From assembly GCA_030608745.1 (NCBI GenBank), contig JAUWDQ010000067.1:1-11300 (forward strand): a stretch of 11,300 nucleotides of DNA. The letters run 5' to 3'. A program made the translations under genes and the position numbers. Below the pieces are notes generated by a model. The model had not been told where the DNA came from, did not search any database, and worked only from the letters and a program-made list of their open reading frames with translations. Of the stretch, positions 1 to 6,035 are shown piece after piece. This DNA is from Pseudomonadota bacterium. Its GTDB lineage: Bacteria; Desulfobacterota; BSN033; WVXP01; G020346125. How positions within the stretch are numbered: the first letter of the stretch is position 1; each line of letters opens with the position of its first letter.

Positions 1-137
1 TGGCCATCCCTCACGTCGAAACATTTGGTCTCTACCCCCCGATCATCAATGACAATCCGTCCATCTGTCAACACCCCATCCACATCCAGGATCAAGAGCT
101 TGATTTTTTTCGCCTTTTCCAGGCTCCTTGAGCTCAT
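1..137 (-). CDS. kdsC: 3-deoxy-D-manno-octulosonate 8-phosphate phosphatase, N-terminal part (runs off window)
   Basis: Only the first 45 codons are inside the window; the gene continues past base 1. KdsC removes the phosphate from Kdo-8-phosphate, giving free Kdo for lipopolysaccharide, in the cytoplasm. The visible part has the haloacid-dehalogenase motif I as LDVDGVLTDG (about residues 18-27): the first Asp is the nucleophile, the second the acid/base. It is followed by a beta-hairpin stretch ending in FDVRDG, typical of the small cap-less KdsC type of about 170 residues. The ATG (137-135) shares one base with the TAA stop of kdsD (139-137), a TAATG arrangement that points to translational coupling. 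Position directly after kdsA and kdsD fits the pathway. The family call is firm; nothing can be said about the C-terminus. Confidence 0.9.
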   Translation of the reverse strand, partial: MSSRSLEKAKKIKLLILDVDGVLTDGRIVIDDRGVETKCFDVRDG

Positions 138-652
138 TAGATGACCCCCGCCTTCAGCAGATCATGGAGGTGAATGATACCGACGGGGGTTTTGTCCTCC
201 CCGCTATTAAAGACGAAAAGGGAGGTAATGGAGTATTCCTCCATCTTTTGGACGGCTCTGGCGGCGAGGGAATCCCTTTCAATCCTTTTGGGCTTCCGTG
301 TCATGACCTCCGATGCCTTTCGGTTGAGCAGGGGCAATATCCTGGAGATTTCGTCCGTTTCACCGCTATTTGAGAGGATCACCACGATATCCTCTTTGGC
401 CAGCATCCCCAGATCGCCGTGCATCCCCTCCACCGGATGGAGGAAGAAGGCGGGCGTCCCGGTGCTGGCCAGAGTAGAGGCAATCTTCTTTGCGATGATG
501 CCAGACTTCCCAACCCCCATCACCACCACCTTCCCCCTGCAATGGTAAATGAGCTCCACGGCCCTTTCGAAATTCTCATCGATCTTATCCATCAGACAGC
601 GTATGGTATCCGCCTCGATCTTTAAGACTCGTTTGGCCCTCTCCACACTCAT
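137..652 (-). CDS. kdsD: Arabinose-5-phosphate isomerase with a large in-frame internal deletion (171 aa)
   Basis: The KdsD/KpsF family converts ribulose-5-phosphate to arabinose-5-phosphate, the first committed step to Kdo. Full-length members are about 320-330 residues: an N-terminal SIS (sugar isomerase) domain and two CBS domains. Here residues 1-110 match the first half of the SIS domain: GKVVVMGVGKSG near 40-51, HPVEGMHGDLGML near 72-84 and SNSGETDE near 94-101. Residues 111-171 match the second CBS domain from KASEVMT onward and end in the family-typical HDLLKAGV. The missing part, about 150 residues, should hold the KEACPLGLAPTSS segment, the HPGG histidine segment and CBS1. Compared with E. 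coli KdsD (from memory), Lys59, His88 and Glu111 have counterparts, while Glu152 and His193 are absent. The fusion point is at the LLNR codons (331-320). The frame is intact and both junctions (ATGA with kdsA, TAATG with kdsC) are normal. As read, the product is probably not an active isomerase. It could also be a real regulatory remnant or an assembly error across a short repeat. Confidence 0.85.
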   Translation of the reverse strand: MSVERAKRVLKIEADTIRCLMDKIDENFERAVELIYHCRGKVVVMGVGKSGIIAKKIASTLASTGTPAFFLHPVEGMHGDLGMLAKEDIVVILSNSGETDEISRILPLLNRKASEVMTRKPKRIERDSLAARAVQKMEEYSITSLFVFNSGEDKTPVGIIHLHDLLKAGVI

Positions 653-1482
653 AACCCACCATTCTTTACAATCTGATCGATCTCCTTAACCTGGGCTAAG
701 AAAGACCCTATTACGTCCAGGGATACGCTGTTCGCGCCGTCACACAGGGCCCGTGAAGGATCCTCGTGAACCTCTATAAACAGAGCATCTATTCCCGTTG
801 CCACAGCCGCCCTAGCCAATTGGGGAACCAACTCTCGGTGACCTCCCGAACGGTCCCCACCTGCTCCGGGCAGCTGCACGCTATGGGTAGCATCGTATAC
901 AATGGGATAACCGAAAGATCTCATGATGACCAACGACCTCATGTCACTGACCAGATTGTTATATCCAAAGGTCGTCCCCCGCTCCGTCAAGAGCAGGTTT
1001 TCATTTCCCGTGAAGGTCACCTTTTCGATGACATTGCGTATGTCCCATGGGGCTAAAAAGGGGCCCTTTTTGATGTTAATGGTCTTGCCCGTTTTCGCCA
1101 CCTCCATGATGAAATCCGTTTGCCTGGAGAGGAAAGCCGGGATTTGGATCACGTCCAAAAGGGCCGAGGCCTTCTCAATCTCCTCAAAACGATGGACATC
1201 GGAAAGCAAGGGAAGATCCAGTTCCTCCTTGACCCGACGCAAAATCCTCAATCCCTCATCCAGTCCCGGTCCCCGATAGGAGTGGAGGGATGAGCGGTTG
1301 GCCTTATCATATGAGCTCTTGAAGATGAGATCCATGCCGATGGTTGAGGCGATCTCCTTTATCCCCTTTGCAATCCTCAGGGTTACCTCCTCGTCTTCGA
1401 TTACACAAGGACCCGCCAGGAGGACCAAAGGCCTATCCCCTCCGATGGTAACGGAATTGACATGGACTTCTCTGGGGACCAT
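649..1482 (-). CDS. kdsA: 3-deoxy-8-phosphooctulonate (Kdo-8-P) synthase, metal-dependent type
   Basis: KdsA condenses phosphoenolpyruvate with arabinose-5-phosphate to give Kdo-8-phosphate; it is a cytoplasmic TIM-barrel enzyme. The 277-residue length is normal. Visible family motifs are LLAGPCVIED (21-30), FKSSYDKANRSS (54-65), LPLLSDVH (90-97), NIKKGPFLAPWD (136-147) and YDATHSVQLPG (196-206). Cys26, His200, Glu237 and Asp248 are spaced exactly like the metal ligands Cys11, His185, Glu222 and Asp233 of the Aquifex enzyme, so this is the metal-dependent class rather than the E. coli type with Asn in place of Cys. The ATG follows the TAA stop of pyrG with no gap, and an AAGAAGGG ribosome site lies within the last pyrG codons. 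The stop overlaps the kdsD start as ATGA. It sits in the operon apgM-like, pyrG, kdsA, kdsD, kdsC. Confidence 0.97.
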   Translation of the reverse strand: MVPREVHVNSVTIGGDRPLVLLAGPCVIEDEEVTLRIAKGIKEIASTIGMDLIFKSSYDKANRSSLHSYRGPGLDEGLRILRRVKEELDLPLLSDVHRFEEIEKASALLDVIQIPAFLSRQTDFIMEVAKTGKTINIKKGPFLAPWDIRNVIEKVTFTGNENLLLTERGTTFGYNNLVSDMRSLVIMRSFGYPIVYDATHSVQLPGAGGDRSGGHRELVPQLARAAVATGIDALFIEVHEDPSRALCDGANSVSLDVIGSFLAQVKEIDQIVKNGGL

Positions 1483-3165
1483 TTAACCCTTCTTCCGGGA
1501 GACAGTCCTCCCTCTCTGCCGCTTCCCCGAGCTGTCTCCCCTCTGGTTTCCCAACGATGCCTTGATAAAATCCCGAAAGAGGGGATGGGGATCCATGGGA
1601 TGGGATTTAAATTCCGGATGGAACTGACATCCGAGAAACCATGGGTGGTCCCCCAGCTCGATGACTTCTACCAAATCTCCGTCCGGGTATAAACCGCTCA
1701 CCTTAAGTCCCGACTTGGTCAACATCTCCTTGTATTCGTTATTGAATTCGTACCGATGTCGATGTCTTTCCCAGATCATCTTCCTGTTATAGGCCCGCAA
1801 GGCCACGCTCCTTTCTACCAGCTTACAGGGGTAAGCGCCCAGCCTCATCGTCCCACCTTTGTCCGAATGGATGTCCCGCTTTTGGACCACCTTTTCCCGA
1901 TCAACCCACTGCTCCATGAGGTAGATGACGGGGGCCGTGGTATTGACGTCGAATTCCGAGCTATTGGCCCTCTTCAGCCCGGCCACGTTTCTCGCGAATT
2001 CGATAACCGCGGCCTGCATCCCGAGGCAGATCCCGAAAAAGGGAATCTTATTCTCCCGTGCATATTGGACTGCTTTGATCTTTCCCTCCATCCCCCTCTG
2101 ACCAAACCCCCCGGGTACCAGAATCCCATGAGCACCCTTGAGCAAGCCGTCCGCCTTCTCCTTCTCCATCCTTTCGCAATCAACATAGTTCAGGTTGACA
2201 CGACAATCGTTGGCAATACCCCCATGGATTAAAGCCTCGTGTAGGCTTTTATACGAATCCTTCAGATGGACGTACTTCCCAACCACGGCAATGGAGGCTG
2301 ACCGCTTTGGATTCTTGACCTTCCTCACCAACCGATCCCAGGGCCGTAAATTAGGGCGCCCCGTCCAGATGTTGAGCAATTCGACCAGTCTATTGTCCAA
2401 GCCCTCCTGGTGGAAGGCGACGGGAACTTCGTAGATGGACTCCACGTCCTTGGCCGTGATGACCGCATCCTTGTCGACATTGCAAAATAGGGCAATTTTT
2501 TCCTTAACCTGAGGGGTGAGAAACCGGCTGGTTCGGCAGAGGAGGATATCGGGCTGAATCCCGATCTCCCGAAGCGCCTTCACGCTATGTTGGGTGGGTT
2601 TGGTCTTGAGCTCCCCGGCCGTCTCAATATAGGGAACCAAGGTCAGGTGGATATAGGCCGTATTTTCCCTTCCCAAATCGCTCCGCAATTGACGGATGGC
2701 CTCCAAGAAGGGAAGGCTCTCTATATCCCCCACCGTCCCCCCTACCTCCACAATCACCAAATCGACGTTATCGGCTAAATCGAGGACCTTGCTCTTAATC
2801 TCATCGGTAATGTGGGGAATGACCTGCACGGTCCCGCCCAGGTATTCACCCCTCCTCTCCTTGGAGATGACGGCGTCGTATATCTGCCCGGTGGTGAAAT
2901 TGTTCTTCTTCCCCATCTCTGCGTGGGTGTAACGTTCATAGTGTCCAAGATCCAGGTCCGTCTCGGCTGCGTCATCGGTGACAAAGACCTCACCGTGCTG
3001 GAAGGGGTTCATGGTACCCGGATCAACATTGATATAGGGGTCGAATTTCAAAAGGCTGACGGTCAACCCCCTACTCTCCATTAAGGCCCCAATGGATGCT
3101 GAGGCCAGCCCCTTTCCCAGGGATGAGACAACTCCTCCAGTGATGAAAATAAACTTGGACCTCAA
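1483..3165 (-). CDS. pyrG: CTP synthase (glutamine-hydrolysing), TTG start
   Basis: PyrG makes CTP from UTP, ATP and glutamine. The N-terminal synthetase domain (about 1-270) shows the P-loop GGVVSSLGKG (10-19), DPYINVDPGTMNPFQHGEVFV (42-62, family-typical), VGGTVGDIES (141-150) and LLCRTSR (208-214). The C-terminal class I glutamine amidotransferase domain (about 290-540) has PGGFGQRG (351-358), nucleophile Cys380 in GICLGMQ, and His516/Glu518 in FHPEF. The length of 560 is slightly longer than the usual 535-545 because of a basic Ser/Gly/Lys/Arg tail after about residue 540. The start codon is TTG (3165-3163), chosen because it places the conserved FIFITGGVVSS at the usual distance from the N-terminus; a GAGGGGTG ribosome site overlaps the end of the preceding gene, whose stop is 3 bases upstream. 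CTP is the co-substrate of CMP-Kdo synthetase, which gives a metabolic reason for its place before kdsA. Confidence 0.97.
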   Translation of the reverse strand: MRSKFIFITGGVVSSLGKGLASASIGALMESRGLTVSLLKFDPYINVDPGTMNPFQHGEVFVTDDAAETDLDLGHYERYTHAEMGKKNNFTTGQIYDAVISKERRGEYLGGTVQVIPHITDEIKSKVLDLADNVDLVIVEVGGTVGDIESLPFLEAIRQLRSDLGRENTAYIHLTLVPYIETAGELKTKPTQHSVKALREIGIQPDILLCRTSRFLTPQVKEKIALFCNVDKDAVITAKDVESIYEVPVAFHQEGLDNRLVELLNIWTGRPNLRPWDRLVRKVKNPKRSASIAVVGKYVHLKDSYKSLHEALIHGGIANDCRVNLNYVDCERMEKEKADGLLKGAHGILVPGGFGQRGMEGKIKAVQYARENKIPFFGICLGMQAAVIEFARNVAGLKRANSSEFDVNTTAPVIYLMEQWVDREKVVQKRDIHSDKGGTMRLGAYPCKLVERSVALRAYNRKMIWERHRHRYEFNNEYKEMLTKSGLKVSGLYPDGDLVEVIELGDHPWFLGCQFHPEFKSHPMDPHPLFRDFIKASLGNQRGDSSGKRQRGRTVSRKKG

Positions 3166-3168
3166 GGC

Positions 3169-4389
3169 TTACTCACCCCTCATGAAGATATCCATGATTT
3201 GGTACCCATTTTCGATAGAGACGCCGCTTCCTTTGACCGATTCCTCATCGAAGCTCATCCCTTCCGGCCAAGTCTTCCTGTTACGGGAATCGTATATGGC
3301 AAAGGGAACGGGATCGGGGACATGGGTCCTTATGGGGATGGGCGTAAGGTGATCTGGGAGAACCATCACCCGATAGTCTCCCACGTCTCGCATTCCCTCA
3401 AGTATTGTCCCAACAACCTCCTTATCGAAGGCCTCGATGGTCTCTATCTTCTTGGAAATGTCCCCGCTGTGACCCGCCTCATCCGGTGCTTCCACGTGGA
3501 TAAACACCAAATCCTTAACCTCCAACTCCTTAAGCCCGTATTCCGCCTTCCCTCGATAGTTGGTGTCGAAATACCCCGTTGCCCCTGGGACGTCGATCAC
3601 CTCCAACCCGGCATACAGTCCAATTCCCTTAATCAAATCGACGGCGGAGATCACCGAGCCCTCTACCCCGAACTTGTCGGCCAAGGTAGGGATTTGGGGC
3701 CTTCTACCCTGACCCCACAGCCAGATGGAGTTGGCCGGTTTCAACCCATTTTCCATCCTGGCCAGGTTTACGGGATACTCCTTCAAAAGAATCTGAGAGC
3801 GGGTGAGGAGTTTGATAATTCCGTCCTTGCCCCCCACCTTGGGCAGGTAATCGAAGATCCCCTTCCCCACGATGTCATGGGGAGGTGTAAGGTGAAGGCC
3901 TTCGATCCCCTTTCGACTCCCCCCTCCTTTCCAGACCATGAGATGACGGTAGCTTACGCCGGGATAGAATCGAATTGCCTCAGTCCCCATCTCGTGGTCG
4001 ATATACTGGATAATCTGCCGGGCCTCTTCCGAGGATATGTGGTCGGCGGTGAAGTCCTCCATAATCACCTGAGGACCAAAGACCCCGAGAGTAACCAGGT
4101 TACACCGAAATGCCACGTCATCCGCTTCAAGGGAAACCTTCATGCTGGCCGCTTCAAGGGGGCCTCTCCCCGTAAAATATCGGGCAGGGTCGTATCCGAG
4201 GAGGGACATATTGGCGATCTCGGTTCCGCTGGAGAATCCCCGGGGGATGGTCCTGACCAATCCAACCGCCCCATTTCTGGCAACCCAATCCATATTGGGC
4301 GTGTCCGCCATCATCAACGGAGTCTTACCATCCAATTCCGCCAATGGATAATCGGCCATGCCATCGCCGACCATTATGACATATTTCAT
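3169..4389 (-). CDS. Archaeal-type cofactor-independent phosphoglycerate mutase-like protein; candidate homoserine kinase
   Basis: This is a 406-residue member of the alkaline-phosphatase-fold family that includes archaeal ApgM phosphoglycerate mutases and a bacterial branch long labelled proposed homoserine kinase. Probable metal ligands are visible: Asp9 in VGDGMAD, Asp303 and His307 in APDEAGHSGD, Asp346/His347 in LPDHLTP, and His356 in IRTHVPDPVPF. The block GTEIANMSLLGYDP (55-68) aligns with the usual GSDVANLSLLGYDP, so Thr56 stands where the metal-bound Ser nucleophile normally is. YFTGRGPLEAASM and FRCNLVTL are branch-typical. The ATG follows a GAGGG ribosome site (4400-4396). It is the first gene of the operon with pyrG and the Kdo genes, behind a clear promoter. 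hom and thrC lie about 1.6-4 kb away without a GHMP-type thrB, which favours a homoserine-kinase role. Phosphoglycerate mutase activity remains possible; the sequence alone does not decide. Confidence 0.88.
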   Translation of the reverse strand: MKYVIMVGDGMADYPLAELDGKTPLMMADTPNMDWVARNGAVGLVRTIPRGFSSGTEIANMSLLGYDPARYFTGRGPLEAASMKVSLEADDVAFRCNLVTLGVFGPQVIMEDFTADHISSEEARQIIQYIDHEMGTEAIRFYPGVSYRHLMVWKGGGSRKGIEGLHLTPPHDIVGKGIFDYLPKVGGKDGIIKLLTRSQILLKEYPVNLARMENGLKPANSIWLWGQGRRPQIPTLADKFGVEGSVISAVDLIKGIGLYAGLEVIDVPGATGYFDTNYRGKAEYGLKELEVKDLVFIHVEAPDEAGHSGDISKKIETIEAFDKEVVGTILEGMRDVGDYRVMVLPDHLTPIPIRTHVPDPVPFAIYDSRNRKTWPEGMSFDEESVKGSGVSIENGYQIMDIFMRGE

Positions 4390-4395
4390 CGATCA

Positions 4396-4400
4396 CCCTC
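4396..4400 (-). promoter_or_regulatory. Ribosome binding site of the apgM-like gene
   Basis: On the minus strand GAGGG lies 6 bases before the ATG at 4389 (next bases TGATCG). It supports this start and, together with the promoter at 4422-4449, defines a short leader of roughly 25 bases. Confidence 0.6.
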
Positions 4401-4421
4401 GAAGGCAGTAACATTCTTAAA

Positions 4422-4449
4422 CTTATAACAGAAGATGGCTGAAAGTCAA
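4422..4449 (-). promoter_or_regulatory. Sigma70-like promoter for the apgM-pyrG-kdsADC operon
   Basis: Reading the minus strand, TTGACT (4449-4444) is followed after 16 bases by TATAAG (4427-4422). Each hexamer differs from the consensus (TTGACA, TATAAT) at one position. The predicted transcription start is near 4415, about 26 bases before the apgM-like ATG at 4389. It is the best promoter-like pair I found by eye in the gap and sits at the right distance from the first gene of a tightly packed five-gene operon. The match is visible directly; activity is inference. Confidence 0.65.
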
Positions 4450-4604
4450 ACGAAAAGGCGGGATGTTAAGCAAAAGATGTGCCAACTCTCACCACAGTAA
4501 TAGCTTTTACCCCTCGATATCCTGTGGGGAGGCCTTTGTGAAGACCCTGGGGAGAGATTTCTGAAAAAACCGCTCTTCGCTACTCCTTTCTCCTATTTTT
4601 TCAG

Positions 4605-4662
4605 TGCTACGGTTATGCGGTGCTGCGATAGAGAAAAGTGATGCAGTTGTGCGGTTATGCAG
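4605..4662. repeat. Degenerate octamer tandem array
   Basis: On the plus strand the units are TGCTACGG (4605-4612), TTATGCGG (4613-4620), TGCTGCGA (4621-4628), a 10-base interruption, TGATGCAG (4639-4646), TTGTGCGG (4647-4654) and TTATGCAG (4655-4662). The common pattern is TNNTGCRG with an 8-base period. The copies are imperfect but kept in phase on each side of the interruption. A weaker 8-base rhythm (GGTGCTGT, GGTTGTTG, AGGTTAAG) continues at 4714-4737. No open frame or known element explains it. Confidence 0.6.
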
Positions 4663-4699
4663 TTAGAAGAAACCTCCTAACGGCAACACCAGGTAACAG

Positions 4700-4720
4700 C
4701 AGCACTAAAATTTGGTGCTG
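4700..4720. terminator. Small hairpin downstream of acuC, possible weak terminator
   Basis: CAGCAC (4700-4705) and GTGCTG (4715-4720) are perfect reverse complements around an A/T-rich centre that can pair further. It lies 43-63 bases after the acuC stop on the minus strand. No run of T follows on that strand, so a rho-independent terminator is doubtful. It may only be part of the surrounding repeat-rich sequence. Confidence 0.25.
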
Positions 4721-4762
4721 TGGTTGTTGAGGTTAAGGGTAAGAGATATTCGTCATTTGGCA

Positions 4763-5893
4763 TTATAGAGAACAGATTTCGGAGAAAAGGGATTTCTTGA
4801 TGTAATTCACCACTCTCTCGGCCTCCATCCTGGCCTCTTGCCGCTTCCCTTCCGGGATAGATAAGGGGGAATCCCTCAAAGTATTGCCCCGAAATCCTAG
4901 CCGCCGGCCCATCCCCTCGAAGCTTTGGGGAAGGTCGTCATTCAGGTCAACCTCGTTCATGATTGCCCAGGCCCGGGTCCAGGCTCTCGCCACATTCGTA
5001 ACTTCATATCCACCTCCTCCCAGGGCAACCCAGGGGATTGAGAGGCCCTTTAACTTCTCGATCACCTTGGTAAATCCGTTTGTGGTTAGACAGAGATGTG
5101 CGAGGGGATCGCTGTAAAAGGTATCGACCCCCAGTTGCGTCACCATCACATCTGGCTTAAATCCCCTGATCAGCGGGGGCACAACCTCTTCAAAGGCCCA
5201 GAGGTATATCTCGTCATCGGTGAAGGGGTGAAGGGGAACGTTGATCGAAAATCCCTTCCCCTCCCCTTCCCCCATCTCACCTTCAAATCCCGACCCGGGA
5301 AAGAGAAAATTTCCGCTTTCGTGCAGCGAGATGGTCATCACCCGGTTGGTTTCGTAGAAGGCCCGTTGAACACCATCCCCATGATGGGCGTCGATATCAA
5401 TATAGGCGACGCGTTTGCCTCGACTCAAGAGCCAGAGGATGACAATAACGGGATCATTCACATAACAAAAACCCGAAGCACGATCCTTAAGGGCATGATG
5501 AAGCCCGCCGGCGATGTTAAAGGCAATATCGGCCTCCTTTTCCCCTACCAGCTGGGCGCTTTGAATACTAGCCCCGGTAGCCAAGAGGGACCATTCCCAA
5601 AGGCCCCTAAATATGGGATTGTCGCCGTGTCCCAGCCCATACATGAACGCGTCCCCTGCGGGGGAACCCTGGCTGCCGCGTTTCAAGACATCCAAATAGT
5701 CCGGACTGTGGAAAAGGGAGAGTTCCTCCTCCGTCGCCTCCCGTGTCTCAACCAGCCTCATCGACGGAAGGGAGAGAAGACCGTATGCCCTGATGAGTTC
5801 GTAGGTCAATTTGAGCCGAACGATCTTCAGTGGGTGGGCGAGACCATAATCGTAGTCGGCGTATCTATCGGTGTAGATGAAGACGGTCCGCAT
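4763..5893 (-). CDS. acuC: AcuC-like zinc deacetylase of the histone deacetylase family
   Basis: This is a 376-residue arginase/deacetylase-fold protein. Bacterial members remove acetyl groups from lysines (AcuC acts on acetyl-CoA synthetase) or from small amines. Visible motifs are the catalytic tandem His132-His133 in GGLHHA, GFCYVND (141-147), zinc ligands Asp168 and His170 in DIDAHHGDGVQ (166-176), HESG (191-194), third zinc ligand Asp257 in GVDTFYSDPL, and the transition-state Tyr296 in GGGGY (292-296). All are intact, so it should be active. The N-terminus (FIYTDRYADYDYG then HPLKIVRL) matches the AcuC family from the first residue, which fixes the ATG at 5893. No Shine-Dalgarno sequence precedes it; a degenerate repeat array ends about 7 bases upstream. 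No acetyl-CoA synthetase gene is next to it, so the substrate is unknown. Confidence 0.92.
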   Translation of the reverse strand: MRTVFIYTDRYADYDYGLAHPLKIVRLKLTYELIRAYGLLSLPSMRLVETREATEEELSLFHSPDYLDVLKRGSQGSPAGDAFMYGLGHGDNPIFRGLWEWSLLATGASIQSAQLVGEKEADIAFNIAGGLHHALKDRASGFCYVNDPVIVILWLLSRGKRVAYIDIDAHHGDGVQRAFYETNRVMTISLHESGNFLFPGSGFEGEMGEGEGKGFSINVPLHPFTDDEIYLWAFEEVVPPLIRGFKPDVMVTQLGVDTFYSDPLAHLCLTTNGFTKVIEKLKGLSIPWVALGGGGYEVTNVARAWTRAWAIMNEVDLNDDLPQSFEGMGRRLGFRGNTLRDSPLSIPEGKRQEARMEAERVVNYIKKSLFSEICSL

Positions 5894-5900
5894 TCGCGCG

Positions 5901-5990
5901 TGTCCGTGAAGCGTGTTCCGTGTCCGTGATATTCCGTGCCCGTGAAGCGTTGTCCGTGTCCGTAAACCGTGATTCGTTACTCGGTATTCG
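5901..5990. repeat. Degenerate 6-7-base tandem array ending in CG, upstream of acuC
   Basis: On the plus strand 13 successive units end in CG: TGTCCG, TGAAGCG, TGTTCCG, TGTCCG, a 10-base TGATATTCCG, TGCCCG, TGAAGCG, TTGTCCG, TGTCCG, TAAACCG, TGATTCG, TTACTCG and GTATTCG. Most are 7 bases, some 6. On the minus strand, the acuC sense strand, the units read as CG-led words such as CGGACA, CGCTTCA, CGAATCA. The array fills most of the thrC-acuC gap and stops about 7 bases from the acuC ATG. Confidence 0.7.
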
Positions 5991-5994
5991 ATTT

Positions 5995-6033
5995 TTTGGC
6001 ATTTGAAATTTGAACTTTGACATTTGGCATTGA
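5995..6033. repeat. TTTGNNN heptamer array between thrC and acuC
   Basis: Five exactly phased 7-base units on the plus strand: TTTGGCA (5995-6001), TTTGAAA (6002-6008), TTTGAAC (6009-6015), TTTGACA (6016-6022) and TTTGGCA (6023-6029), plus a partial copy up to the thrC stop. The TTTG core is fixed and the last three bases vary. It is separated from the CG-ended array by only 4 bases but has a quite different composition. Confidence 0.7.
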
Positions 6034-6035
6034 TT

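Larger units (their letters stand above)
4390..4762. other. 373-base intergenic region between acuC and the apgM operon
   Basis: This stretch holds no credible gene. From the apgM side it contains a ribosome site (4400-4396), a sigma70-like promoter (4449-4422), a 9-bp A/T-rich inverted repeat (4561-4569 with 4596-4604), a degenerate octamer array (4605-4662), a small hairpin (4700-4720) and a looser G/T-rich 8-base periodic stretch (about 4714-4745) running towards the acuC stop. I saw no clear rho-independent terminator for acuC. Confidence 0.7.

Noticed and set aside
649..3165. A mobile element or recombination scar around the Kdo operon as the cause of the kdsD deletion
   Set aside because: I see no transposase, terminal inverted repeats or target-site duplications; the gene junctions are tight and ordinary, so simple deletion or an assembly collapse is more likely.
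3199..4428. Plus-strand open frame of 409 codons opposite the apgM-like gene
   Set aside because: It is a mirror frame of a well-conserved minus-strand gene, has no recognisable motifs, and covers the apgM start and promoter region; it is an antisense shadow.
4561..4604. Inverted repeat CTGAAAAAA / TTTTTTCAG as a terminator
   Set aside because: The 9-bp stem is almost all A/T with a 26-base loop and is too weak to be a convincing rho-independent terminator; it is more than 150 bases from the acuC stop.
5096..5929. Plus-strand open frame of 277 codons opposite acuC
   Set aside because: The acuC catalytic motifs on the minus strand are complete, so the plus-strand frame is a shadow; it also reads through the repeat array at its end.
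5901..6033. Possible CRISPR array
   Set aside because: The units are only 6-10 bases, directly contiguous and degenerate, with no unique spacers of 25-40 bases and no cas genes.
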